Positions 14,636 to 23,174 of a stretch of 53,699 nucleotides of DNA are shown piece by piece (position 1 is the first letter of the stretch; every line of letters begins with the position of its first letter). The DNA is from a bacterium (GTDB lineage Bacteria > Patescibacteriota > Saccharimonadia > Saccharimonadales > SZUA-47). Where the stretch lies: positions 1-53,699 of the forward strand of contig JAUIBQ010000006.1 in NCBI GenBank assembly GCA_030427445.1, given 5' to 3'. The notes under the pieces were generated by a model. That model saw only the letters and a list, made by a program, of their open reading frames with translations, was not told the origin of the DNA and made no database searches. The position numbers and the translations under genes were made by a program.

Positions 14636-15944
14636 AGTCAATTATCAGGGCTGCAGTCCAAGAGAAGTTTTCTGCACCCGCAGGGGAGCCGTCTTTTGGT
14701 GAGAAGTACTCCCAAGGGCCGTGTTTTTCAACTGCTCTCATGCTTTGTTCGCGGATGTGCTTTGCCTCTTGTTTGTAACCATATCGATCAAGCCCATCGG
14801 CTACCATCCAGTTTGTGTTTATCCAGGTAGGCCCCTGCCAGTAGCCGTGTTCTTTAAAATATGTACTGTTAAGTGGAACGCTTGGCAACGGGTATTCTGC
14901 AGCGAAAAGTTCAGTGTTTCTGACCATCGTTACAAGTTCTTCGGCTCGTTCTTTGGTTATACTTCCGCTGTAAAGTGGGAGAAGCGTCGCGATCGTTGGT
15001 TGTTTTAAAAACTTACGAGAGATGAAGTGTCGTGAAAAATACTGTTTGTAGTAACTATCCCACAAGTTGTCTAATGACTTTTCGGTATTGGCGATGTCTT
15101 CTATTAGGTCTTCAGGGAGCTCATGACCTATAGTTTTCGCGATCTCTACAAGTTGCTGGTTCGCTCTGATGAGGATGCTGTTGTAAGCTAAATCTTCAAC
15201 CATAAAATGCGACCGCTCCATGATACTTTCTGTAAGCCAGTTTTTACGTCGTAAACGGAGCATGACTGAATGGTAGAGTAGTGCGTCGATGTCACGTAGT
15301 CTTTGTCCAGGCGGGACATAATGAGTATCTCGTCGTAAAAATCTCACAATTTTGTCGAGATTGAGCTTTTCTACTAAAGCCACCCACCATGGTTTAGCAT
15401 GCTTATGAAGCTGCTCTATCCATGGTGGAGAGTTATCAAGTCCAGACTCCCAAGGGTGCAGAAGTACGACAAGTCCATCTCCATGTGGGTCACGTTCTGC
15501 ATAGAGCCATTCGTGGTAGCGAACAATCGCTGGGTACATGTCCTGATACCAGCCTCGTCGCTCACGCAATGTCATTTTCTGGCCAACTTGCACTACTGCT
15601 TCAGCAAGCACAGGAGGCTGAGTGATGCCACTTGTTGCGATGTCATCTGGAGCATACGGATTTCGCTTTGAACGCCAAATATTGCTGTCTTTGGCAAAAC
15701 TTTGATGAGAATCATTAAAAATCATGTGTGGCAGCATGCCGTTGCTCCACTGACCACGTATCAGCGAGCGGAGTTCTTGCTGAGCTTTTTCAATATCTAC
15801 ATGGCGAAGTCCGATGGCTGTAAAACAACTATCCCAAAGCCATTGATGAGGATAGAGATGTGCAGCTGGCCGCGTGTAGCTTCCTGTCCAATTACTTAAA
15901 AGCACATCGCTCAACTGTGAAAGTAGTTCTTCTTTTGATTTCAT
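14625..15944 (-). CDS. GH63-like glycoside hydrolase (mannosyl/glucosylglycerate hydrolase or trehalase-type)
   Basis: 439 residues from ATG 15944. The (alpha/alpha)6-barrel signatures of the GH63/MGH1-type family are present: HQWLWDSCF near the N-terminus, NGMLPHMIF, the mid-protein WESGLDNSP (with the presumed acidic residues), and C-terminal YWQGPTWINTNWM and GAENFSWTAAL. Relatives hydrolyse mannosylglycerate, glucosylglycerate or glucosides; the substrate cannot be set from sequence. No signal peptide, so cytoplasmic. An upstream in-frame ATG (15989) exists, but TATATA about 16 bases before 15944 supports the shorter start. Confidence 0.8.
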   Translation of the reverse strand: MKSKEELLSQLSDVLLSNWTGSYTRPAAHLYPHQWLWDSCFTAIGLRHVDIEKAQQELRSLIRGQWSNGMLPHMIFNDSHQSFAKDSNIWRSKRNPYAPDDIATSGITQPPVLAEAVVQVGQKMTLRERRGWYQDMYPAIVRYHEWLYAERDPHGDGLVVLLHPWESGLDNSPPWIEQLHKHAKPWWVALVEKLNLDKIVRFLRRDTHYVPPGQRLRDIDALLYHSVMLRLRRKNWLTESIMERSHFMVEDLAYNSILIRANQQLVEIAKTIGHELPEDLIEDIANTEKSLDNLWDSYYKQYFSRHFISRKFLKQPTIATLLPLYSGSITKERAEELVTMVRNTELFAAEYPLPSVPLNSTYFKEHGYWQGPTWINTNWMVADGLDRYGYKQEAKHIREQSMRAVEKHGPWEYFSPKDGSPAGAENFSWTAALIIDFIS

Positions 15945-16018
15945 GGTGCTTCGCTTCTTGTATATAAGAGTACCGTTAAGCGAAAACATAAGCAAGAATT
16001 CGTTCAGGATGAAGATGA

Positions 16019-16024
16019 TATCAT
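16019..16024 (+). promoter_or_regulatory. -10 box, leaderless start
   Basis: TATCAT six bases before ATG 16031. Confidence 0.5.
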
Positions 16025-16030
16025 GGGTGT

Positions 16031-16621
16031 ATGAAGATAGTACTAATCAGCGGGAGCTCTCAAGCAGAGTCTCAAACAGTAAAAGTAACTGCTTTTCTAG
16101 CCAATAGACTAGAAACTAAAGGTGTAGAAGTAGAGATTATAGACTTACATGAATTAAACCTGCCACCTTTTGACCCAAATAAAAAGCCTGAGAGTGTCAT
16201 ATCGACGATGAAAAAAAGTCTCGACTCGGCAGATGGATTTGTCTTGGCAAGTCCGGAATGGGACGGAATGGTTAATCATCGAATAATTAGTTTTTTGCAC
16301 TACGTAGGAATGACGATGGCTGATAAGCCCGTCATGGCTGTCGGAGTGAGTGCTACGTATCATGGTGGACATTATCCTGTTGAACAAATGCGAATGCTTG
16401 GACCAAAGAATAAGCATTATATTGTCATCCCCGAGCATCTCGTCGTAATGAACGTGAATGATGTGATGAACACGCACGATTTAGAGGGCGAAGAGAACGA
16501 TGTATTTATAAAAAAGCGAGCTGACTACGCCCTATCGACATTAGTAGAGTATGCAAAAGCCCTCCAGCATGTTCGTTCAAGTGGTGTGACGGATTACGAC
16601 ACCTACCCGAACGGCATGTAG
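16031..16621 (+). CDS. NAD(P)H-dependent FMN reductase family flavoprotein
   Basis: 196 residues with a flavodoxin-like fold. The phosphate-binding loop SGSSQAESQT is at 8-17, a central LASPEWDGMVNHRIISFLHY segment contacts the flavin ring (SPEWDG replaces the usual SPEYNG), and YHGGHYP follows after the next strand. The family reduces FMN, quinones or azo compounds with NAD(P)H in the cytoplasm. Leaderless start; divergent from the GH63-like gene. Confidence 0.85.
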   Translation: MKIVLISGSSQAESQTVKVTAFLANRLETKGVEVEIIDLHELNLPPFDPNKKPESVISTMKKSLDSADGFVLASPEWDGMVNHRIISFLHYVGMTMADKPVMAVGVSATYHGGHYPVEQMRMLGPKNKHYIVIPEHLVVMNVNDVMNTHDLEGEENDVFIKKRADYALSTLVEYAKALQHVRSSGVTDYDTYPNGM

Positions 16622-16651
16622 TCTTACATAGTAACAACATGTAAACAATGC

Positions 16652-16657
16652 TATGAT
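16652..16657 (+). promoter_or_regulatory. -10 box, leaderless start
   Basis: TATGAT seven bases before ATG 16665, which decides this ATG over the in-frame ATA/ATG readings from 16653. Confidence 0.5.
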
Positions 16658-16664
16658 ATACCCT

Positions 16665-17627
16665 ATGGACGTGTGGACGTCATTATCGGAGGGTGAGCAA
16701 CAAGGAGTCTGGCTACTGTCTAGCCTGTTCTTATTCCTGTTTGCATTTGTAGTTTGTCCAGTGGCATTTTCGCTTAGACAACGTAAGTTTCGAGCACGAA
16801 TCGCTAACCATATAATTACAAGCTCATACAAACTGCCGGAAGAAATGACGCCGGCAGAGCTGTCGTATATGTTCTCTTCTTCAATAAAGCGACAACATGT
16901 GTTTGCCTCGATTATGCAGCTCACTAACGAGGGCATACTTACTGGATTGATGTTCAAAGGCATGTATATGGTTCGTATTGGCCCTCGTGTCGATAGTAAA
17001 ATGACATTGGCAAGCGGCTATACGATAGATACAGTTGAAAACAACGAGCAAATCCAGCCAATTAAACTTACTGAAGGTTCGGATACGTATACGGTGCCAA
17101 ACACTCAAGAGAAAGTGAACGGCAGTAAGCTGTATGTGTATTGGTGGCTGATACGAGAAGGGTTAAGACAGCGCGGTGTGATTGTTGTAAACCCAGTAAA
17201 AGCGTATGTAAGAGTCGTACTTTTAGCTCAAGTCAAATTGCTCATGTGTACGCTTGCGACAATAGCGATAATTCAATTACTAATCATGATGTTTAGTGGG
17301 GACATTGATCTCGGTTCTGTCGGTGGCTTACTTTCTACGTATTTCTTATGGGCAGTTTTTACGCTACCGGTTACCTTTGTTGTTGGATTTATCGTCGTCA
17401 GGATAAGAGGGCGGTTTTTGGGTAGACACTGGATTCTTACAGAAAAGAAACGTCGCTTGCTTAATCAATTTGACGCATTCAGAGAGTATGTACGTTTGGT
17501 CCAGGAGGGTAGTGCGTTATTCGAAAGTGAAGAAGCTGAGAAGCGCGCTAAGCTAAAGACGCTTCCTTACGCTGTAGCACTAGGCTATGCAAAAGTACCT
17601 CAACAATTTACTCCGAAGAATAAGTAA
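16665..17627 (+). CDS. DUF2207-related membrane protein, C-terminal module only
   Basis: 320 residues: a membrane helix near the N-terminus (about 16-37), a winged-helix-like cytoplasmic segment (TPAELSYMF, then an ASIMQLTNEGIL helix), and two further helices (about 190-212 and 222-245). A C-terminal LPYAVALGYAKVPQQF segment follows. The order winged helix, membrane pair, LPYAxxxG matches the cytoplasmic half of DUF2207 proteins, one of which lies at 21360-23102 (LPYAVVFGVDTSW). The exported N-terminal beta domain and the Gly-rich tail are missing. Function unknown. Confidence 0.6.
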   Translation: MDVWTSLSEGEQQGVWLLSSLFLFLFAFVVCPVAFSLRQRKFRARIANHIITSSYKLPEEMTPAELSYMFSSSIKRQHVFASIMQLTNEGILTGLMFKGMYMVRIGPRVDSKMTLASGYTIDTVENNEQIQPIKLTEGSDTYTVPNTQEKVNGSKLYVYWWLIREGLRQRGVIVVNPVKAYVRVVLLAQVKLLMCTLATIAIIQLLIMMFSGDIDLGSVGGLLSTYFLWAVFTLPVTFVVGFIVVRIRGRFLGRHWILTEKKRRLLNQFDAFREYVRLVQEGSALFESEEAEKRAKLKTLPYAVALGYAKVPQQFTPKNK

Positions 17628-17648
17628 ACATAAAAGTATAAATTTTGT

Positions 17649-17654
17649 TACAAT
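17649..17654 (+). promoter_or_regulatory. -10 box of pheS
   Basis: TACAAT 26 bases before ATG 17681; predicted leader about 20 bases containing AGTGGGAAAC just before the ATG, a motif also seen before fba. Confidence 0.45.
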
Positions 17655-17680
17655 ACTAGTAGAAATAACAAGTGGGAAAC

Positions 17681-18709
17681 ATGCTAGATAAAAAAATTGA
17701 AGAAGCGCGTGTAGCTATTCGCGCACAGTTAGATACGACAGATAATCCAAGAGAAATTTTGAAGTCTCCAGCTATTAAAGATCTCTACGCTCAGTTGAGC
17801 GAGTTGCCTAACGAGGAAAAAGCTGAAGCCGGCAAAAGAATTAATGATTTTAAAAACGAAGTGATTTCGTGGGTGCATGAAGCTACATCATCAGAGTCCG
17901 AAAGTTCAGTAGAATCGATTGATATCACTGCTCCTTGGTCAGCAAATGTGCCTGGTGACCAGACCGCAAACCCTCTTCCACCAAGCCAGGGAAGCACTCA
18001 CCCATTACACCAGGAAATAGAGCATATCTGCGATATTTATCGGCGAATGGGGTTTGTAGTTGAAGAGTCACGCGAAATAGATGATGACTACCATATGTTT
18101 ACGAGTCTCAACTTCCCTGAAGACCATCCTGCACGGGACGATTATGACACGTTTATGACGGATGAGGGTCTAGTAGCTCCTGCGCACACTAGCACAATGC
18201 AGAACCGAGTTCTCAAAAAATTTGCAGCGAACCTCGAGAATAACGAGCCAATTGCTGTAATAGTGCCGGATAGAGTATTTCGCAACGAAGATCTCGATGC
18301 AACACACGAGCATACGTTTTATCAAGTTGAAGGCGTATTTGTTGGCAAGGACGTGACAGTAGGTAACTTAATCGCAACGTTGTCGGCTTTTATGACTGAG
18401 TATTTTGGCGAGGAATTGAAAACAAAACTGCAACCTTTTTATTTCCCATTTACTGAACCAAGCTTCGAGTTTGCTATTGAGAGACCTGAGATTCTGAAGA
18501 AAGATGACTCAGAAGAACAAAAATGGCTGGAGTTGCTTGGGTGCGGCATGATTCACCCGAACGTATTACGCGAAGCAGGCATAGACCCAGAAGTGTATAG
18601 CGGGTTTGCTTGGGGTAATGGGATCGAGCGAATGGTAATGATGAAACACGGCATCGAAGATGTTCGTCACTTTGAATCAGCTAACTTACAGTTTTTGAGG
18701 CAATTTTAA
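17681..18709 (+). CDS. pheS: phenylalanyl-tRNA synthetase alpha subunit
   Basis: 342 residues. An N-terminal helical tRNA-binding segment (1-80) and a linker precede the class II catalytic core: HPLHQEIEHICDIYRRMGF, PAHTSTMQNR, the motif-2 region RVFRNEDLDATHEHTFYQVE, and motif 3 WGNGIERMVMMKHGI near the C-terminus. PheS2T2 charges tRNA-Phe in the cytoplasm. An in-frame GTG at 17672 is an alternative start; ATG 17681 fits the family start. The stop (18707-18709) is one base from the ATG of the leader ORF that runs into pheT. Confidence 0.95.
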   Translation: MLDKKIEEARVAIRAQLDTTDNPREILKSPAIKDLYAQLSELPNEEKAEAGKRINDFKNEVISWVHEATSSESESSVESIDITAPWSANVPGDQTANPLPPSQGSTHPLHQEIEHICDIYRRMGFVVEESREIDDDYHMFTSLNFPEDHPARDDYDTFMTDEGLVAPAHTSTMQNRVLKKFAANLENNEPIAVIVPDRVFRNEDLDATHEHTFYQVEGVFVGKDVTVGNLIATLSAFMTEYFGEELKTKLQPFYFPFTEPSFEFAIERPEILKKDDSEEQKWLELLGCGMIHPNVLREAGIDPEVYSGFAWGNGIERMVMMKHGIEDVRHFESANLQFLRQF

Positions 18710-18710
18710 G

Positions 18711-18806
18711 ATGAATCCCGTAACTCCTCATTCTATGTATGTTGAGACACTTTATATAAGAATGTCTAATTACTTATGCAGATTTTATTTAGGAGTAACG
18801 GGATGA
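18711..18806 (+). CDS. 31-codon leader/relay ORF between pheS and pheT
   Basis: ATG one base after the pheS stop. It encodes 31 residues starting MNPVT and ending GVTG, and its TGA (18804-18806) overlaps the pheT start as ATGA. Codons 2-6 form the left arm of a long hairpin whose right arm holds the pheT ribosome binding site. Ribosomes leaving pheS could reinitiate here, open the hairpin and hand over to pheT. The peptide is not Phe-rich (one Phe, four Tyr), so classical attenuation is unlikely. The same MNPVT start occurs in the leader ORF at 41737-41835. Existence as a translated ORF is inference. Confidence 0.5.
   Translation: MNPVTPHSMYVETLYIRMSNYLCRFYLGVTG
18715..18804 (+). promoter_or_regulatory. 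RBS-sequestering hairpin in front of pheT
   Basis: Left arm 18715-18728 (ATCCCGTAACTCCT) pairs with right arm 18791-18804 (AGGAGTAACGGGAT) at 13 of 14 positions (one A-A mismatch). The right arm contains the AGGAG ribosome binding site and the first two bases of the pheT ATG. The loop is 62 bases and holds a TATATA element and a small AGACA/TGTCT hairpin. Confidence 0.7.
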
Positions 18807-21388
18807 AGATAAGTTTAAAAAGTATAAAATCACTCAACTATATATATGAAACAGGGTTTGATCCGTATGATTATACTCCTGAAGAGATTGTTGAGAAAAT
18901 AGGATTACAACTTGGCAATGTTGAGTCAGTTGAAGACAGGCGTGGTTGGTACCAAGATGCAGTTGCAGTAAAAGTCATAGAATGCGTTAAGCACCCGAAC
19001 GCAGATAAATTGTCACTATGTAAAATCGATGACGGTGGCGCAAACCAAAATGTACAACGCGATGAGAGTGGACTTGTTCAAGTAGTATGTGGTGCACCAA
19101 ATGTGAGTCAAGGAATGTTCACAGTATGGCTGCCGCCACAATCGATTGTGCCATCGTCTCGCACTGATGAGCAGCCGTTTGAGCTCGATGCGCGAGAACT
19201 ACGTGGAGAGATGAGCAATGGAATGCTTGCGAGTCCTAAAGAACTCGCACTATCTGATGAGCACGTAGGTATTATAGTTCTTGAAGATGATGGTCGTTAT
19301 CAAGACATGCAACCAGGTACACCACTCACAAAATTGCTTAATGTCGATGATGTAATAATTGAGTTAGAGAATAAGATGTTTACTCATCGACCTGATTGTT
19401 TTGGTGAACTTGGCGTGGCTCGTGAGTTAAGTGGGATTTTTGGCCAACAATTTACATCTCCTGACTGGTATAAAACAGCGACTATCGACAATCGAGCGCT
19501 TGCGACGAAAAATGAGACTCTTTTACCAATCGATACAGTTAACAATGTGCAAGAAAAAGTGCCACGATTCATGCTTCAATCTATTGCAAATGTTGAGTTT
19601 GGAAAAAGCTCCTATCAGACGCAACTAAACCTTGCTAAAGTCGATATAAAGCCTATCAATGAAATTGTCGACTGGACAAACTATTTCATGCATATGACGG
19701 GTCAGCCATTGCATGCGTACGATTATGACAAAGTAGTGTCTTTAAGTTCTGGTGAGCGTGCTGTAGTTACTACTCGCATGGCAGAAGAAGGCGAAACACT
19801 CAAGCTTCTAAACGGTAAAGAAATTGAGCTCTCGGCAGATGACATCGTCATAGCAACAGATACGAAAGTTATAGGACTTGCTGGGGTTATGGGTGGTAGC
19901 GAAACCGAAGTTGATGAAAATACGAAAAACATCATTATTGAATGTGGAACTTTTGATATGTATGCGATTCGCCGAACAAGTATGCGACATGGGCTTTTCA
20001 CAGAAGCTGTGACGCGGTTCAATAAAGGTCAAAGCCCACTACAAAATGATAGAGTATTATCCAAAATTACAGATTGGTTATGGGGCTTTGCAAAAGGTAC
20101 ACTAGCTAGCCCGATGTACGATAGTACAAATTTTGATCTGCAAGCTGATAATCTTAACCACGTAATTGTTAAACTAAACTTCATAAACTCTCGACTCGGC
20201 ACAGTTTTAGAATTTGCTGAAGTTAAGAAACTACTTGAATCTGTAGAGTTCATCGTTTCATATCACCACGATGGCAGTCCTGAAGACGATCCGACAATGA
20301 TAGTGACAGCGCCGTTTTGGCGAATGGACATATCAATCGCTGAAGACATTGTCGAAGAAGTTGGTCGGCTGCATGGGTATCAAAATATCCCTGTATCTCT
20401 ACCAAAACGAGTTATGAAGCCCGCTCCATACAATCCTATTCGCAAGTATAAAAATGATATTAGGACTGTCTTGTCGAAACAGGGTGCTAATGAGGTATTG
20501 ACCTATAGTTTCGTGCATGGAAAACTACTTGAAAACGTCGGCATTGATCCAGAAGAATATTCGTACCATCTTCGAAATGCTTTAAGCCCTGAGTTGCAGT
20601 TCTACCGTCCTAGTTTACTACCTAGTCTATTGGCTAAAATTACCCCAAATATACGAGCGTACGAAGGACAGTCAAACAATGATTTCGCTCTATTTGAATT
20701 GGGCAAGGCTCATGTGAAAGGGCATCAAGATGAGACCGAAAAAGCGGTTCCTGCAGAATATCAGCGATTATCTTATGTGCGTGCAGCTGACCAAAAATCG
20801 TCTAAAAACTTTAAGAATGCGGCGTACTACGAGGTTAAATCTGTAATTGATGTATTAACAGATGGCAAAGCAGCGTATCTTGAACTAGACACAAACAAGC
20901 ATCCAATCACTGCTCCATTCCAGATCGGTAGATCGGCGATTGTCGAAGTCGACGGTGTCGTACTGGGTGTTGTGGGAGAATTTAGATCAGAAGTATCAAA
21001 AACTCTTAAACTTCCTACATGTTGTGCCGGATTCGAGCTAGATGTAGAGCTTCTTATGAAACACAGGAAAAGCCCAGTGTACAGAAAGCTTTCGTCATTC
21101 CCGTCAACATTCCAAGACATAACATTTGAAGTCGGATCAGATATTTCATGGAGCGCTCTGTACGCCATACTACGTGCTGAATTTGAGGTGGTAGATGCGG
21201 AAGATAATCTACTGTATGACATCACTCCTGGTGAGATATTTGTTCCTGAAGATTCAGATAAAAAACGAATAACATTTCACATCGAGCTTGCAAGCTACGA
21301 AAAGACACTTCAATCATCCGATGTTAATACCATACTAGAAACTATCTCTAAGGTTGCTCATGAGCGTCTTGAAGCAGTTCGCATATAG
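18803..21388 (+). CDS. pheT: phenylalanyl-tRNA synthetase beta subunit
   Basis: 861 residues. The N-terminal MKISLKSIKSL segment is followed by the EMAP/OB-type tRNA-binding domain (about 45-195, with VKVIECVKHPNADKLSLCKI), the B3/B4 editing region, and the B5 domain. The inactive class II-like core comes next, and the C-terminal FDX-ACB anticodon-binding domain closes the protein (about 770-861, with KLSSFPSTFQDITFEV). Length is a little above the usual 790-800 residues. ATG 18803 is chosen because AGGAG lies 7 bases upstream; an in-frame ATG at 18776 is less likely. The 3' end overlaps the DUF2207 gene by 29 bases. Confidence 0.95.
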   Translation: MKISLKSIKSLNYIYETGFDPYDYTPEEIVEKIGLQLGNVESVEDRRGWYQDAVAVKVIECVKHPNADKLSLCKIDDGGANQNVQRDESGLVQVVCGAPNVSQGMFTVWLPPQSIVPSSRTDEQPFELDARELRGEMSNGMLASPKELALSDEHVGIIVLEDDGRYQDMQPGTPLTKLLNVDDVIIELENKMFTHRPDCFGELGVARELSGIFGQQFTSPDWYKTATIDNRALATKNETLLPIDTVNNVQEKVPRFMLQSIANVEFGKSSYQTQLNLAKVDIKPINEIVDWTNYFMHMTGQPLHAYDYDKVVSLSSGERAVVTTRMAEEGETLKLLNGKEIELSADDIVIATDTKVIGLAGVMGGSETEVDENTKNIIIECGTFDMYAIRRTSMRHGLFTEAVTRFNKGQSPLQNDRVLSKITDWLWGFAKGTLASPMYDSTNFDLQADNLNHVIVKLNFINSRLGTVLEFAEVKKLLESVEFIVSYHHDGSPEDDPTMIVTAPFWRMDISIAEDIVEEVGRLHGYQNIPVSLPKRVMKPAPYNPIRKYKNDIRTVLSKQGANEVLTYSFVHGKLLENVGIDPEEYSYHLRNALSPELQFYRPSLLPSLLAKITPNIRAYEGQSNNDFALFELGKAHVKGHQDETEKAVPAEYQRLSYVRAADQKSSKNFKNAAYYEVKSVIDVLTDGKAAYLELDTNKHPITAPFQIGRSAIVEVDGVVLGVVGEFRSEVSKTLKLPTCCAGFELDVELLMKHRKSPVYRKLSSFPSTFQDITFEVGSDISWSALYAILRAEFEVVDAEDNLLYDITPGEIFVPEDSDKKRITFHIELASYEKTLQSSDVNTILETISKVAHERLEAVRI

Positions 21389-23102
21389 TCTCTATTTACT
21401 TGGTTTGTTTTTTCTCCTGAGTGTTAGTCCTACCCGCGCGCAAGGAGTAGATGACTTTGTTTTTACGACGTTTTCTGCAGACTATTCACTGACAAATGAA
21501 GACCCACAAGGGTCTCTAAGAGTAGTTGAGTCGATGACAGTTGTTTTTAGTGGTCAAAATAGAGGCATCTTACGCGCAATTCCCGCTACATATAAAGGTG
21601 TAGATGTCGAGCTAACAGTCGATGCAGTATATAGAGATGGGCAAGCAGAGCAGTTCAGCACTTACACATCGAACGATAATACGGTTGTACGGATCGGCAA
21701 CCCGTCGGTATACATTACTGGTGAGCATTCTTACACGATAGAGTATCGTGTAGAAAATGTAATCCAATTCTATGATGAACACGATGAATTGTATTGGGAT
21801 ATCAATGGCACAGAATGGAGCCAACCATTTGAATCTGTGGGGGTAACTCTCGTTACAGATGCAAAAATTAAAGAAGATATGTTGGCGTGCTATGCAGGTG
21901 TCCAAGGTTCCACAAACCAAGACTGCTCACTTGTAACAAGAGAAAATGGAGTTGAGTCAACTGCGTCAGATTTGGGTCCAGGTGAAACGTTATCTGTAGT
22001 TGTAGCGTTTGAAAAGGGGTATTTTACTCCAATGACTTTTTGGGAGCGTCACAGGGCTCTTCTTCGGTCCCTCCCTGTTATCGGTGCATTACTCGGAGTG
22101 CTCTTACTGTCGTATAGGAAGTGGCACAAAGAAGGCCGCGATCATAAAGGAAGAGGTGTAGTAGCGCCTTTCTTTGGTAGACCAAAAGGAGTCTCGCTGC
22201 TGCAGGCAGGTTACGTTCAGCGTCAACGCTTCGATACAAAAGATATCACTGCAACGATTATTGATCTAGCTATTCGGGGTAATATTCGTATCATTGAAAA
22301 AAGCAAAACGTCCCACACGTTAGAATTGCTTGGTAAAAATTATGCCGACCTCACAGAAGATGAAGTAGAGCTTCTCAAGATACTTTTCCCGACGCAACGA
22401 GAAGGCAGTAAAATATCACTCTCAAAGAGTCAAAAAAACTTATATTCAAACATATCAAAGTTACGGAAAAAAGTTGATTCTATGTCACGCGAGAATAATT
22501 ATTTCGACGTTGCTCCTTCAAGGTCGTTCCAAAAACAAGTCATTCCATTGTTGCTAGCCGGGGGTATCGTGCTGCTGACTATGTTTACTTCTTATGATGA
22601 TATAAAACTCTATGTTCTACCTGTCGGATTTCTTGTGACGGCCGCAATCGTCATGTTCGGAATATTAATGAAGAAGCGTAGTCATAAAGGCGTTGAACTT
22701 AAGGAGCATCTTGACGGATTGAAACTTTATCTCGATAAAGCTGAAAAAGACAGAATAGTAATGCAAGATGCAGTCGAGGCACCGCTTGCAAAAGGAAAAA
22801 GTAGTGAAGCTCCTGAATGGACACGTGAGTTTTTCGAAAAATTACTTCCATATGCGGTCGTGTTTGGTGTCGATACATCTTGGGCAAAAGCATTTGAAGG
22901 TGTGTATGCTCAGCCACCTGAGTGGTACGACGGTAACTGGAATAACTTTAAAACAGCAAGTCTTGCAAGCAGTCTCGGTAGAGTGTCGTCGAGTACTGCG
23001 AAAAGCTTTACTGCACCATCAAGCTCGGGAAGTTCTGGCTTCTCAGGTGGTGGCGGTTTCTCAGGCGGTGGTGGCGGTGGTGGCGGTGGTGGCGGTTGGT
23101 AG
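21360..23102 (+). CDS. DUF2207 membrane protein with Gly-rich C-terminus
   Basis: 580 residues: signal peptide (1-28, ending TRAQ), an exported beta-sandwich (about 30-215), a membrane helix (about 235-253), a winged-helix-like cytoplasmic part (VSLLQAGYVQRQRF, then TATIIDLAIRGNI), two further helices (about 390-435), and a cytoplasmic segment with LPYAVVFG. The tail ends in a Ser-rich then Gly-rich run (SGGGGFSGGGG and more), the usual end of DUF2207 (YciQ-like) proteins. Function unknown; possibly an envelope sensor. The start ATG 21360 lies inside the 3' end of pheT, so translation is probably coupled. Confidence 0.85.
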   Translation: MSVLKQFAYSLYLLGLFFLLSVSPTRAQGVDDFVFTTFSADYSLTNEDPQGSLRVVESMTVVFSGQNRGILRAIPATYKGVDVELTVDAVYRDGQAEQFSTYTSNDNTVVRIGNPSVYITGEHSYTIEYRVENVIQFYDEHDELYWDINGTEWSQPFESVGVTLVTDAKIKEDMLACYAGVQGSTNQDCSLVTRENGVESTASDLGPGETLSVVVAFEKGYFTPMTFWERHRALLRSLPVIGALLGVLLLSYRKWHKEGRDHKGRGVVAPFFGRPKGVSLLQAGYVQRQRFDTKDITATIIDLAIRGNIRIIEKSKTSHTLELLGKNYADLTEDEVELLKILFPTQREGSKISLSKSQKNLYSNISKLRKKVDSMSRENNYFDVAPSRSFQKQVIPLLLAGGIVLLTMFTSYDDIKLYVLPVGFLVTAAIVMFGILMKKRSHKGVELKEHLDGLKLYLDKAEKDRIVMQDAVEAPLAKGKSSEAPEWTREFFEKLLPYAVVFGVDTSWAKAFEGVYAQPPEWYDGNWNNFKTASLASSLGRVSSSTAKSFTAPSSSGSSGFSGGGGFSGGGGGGGGGGGW

Positions 23103-23174
23103 AACCGCACATCAAGCGCAGAAACGTTTACAAAGTATCACCCAAGCAGTACAGTAAATAGTGAAAGAACATCT

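Noticed and set aside
18711-18803. T-box or Phe-attenuator leader before pheT
   Set aside because: No T-box sequence or specifier loop, only one Phe codon in the leader ORF, and no terminator hairpin with U-tract.
22768-23157. ORF overlapping the Gly-rich end of the DUF2207 gene
   Set aside because: A shadow frame of the GGT-GGC repeat with Val/Ala repeats; the DUF2207 frame has the family ending.
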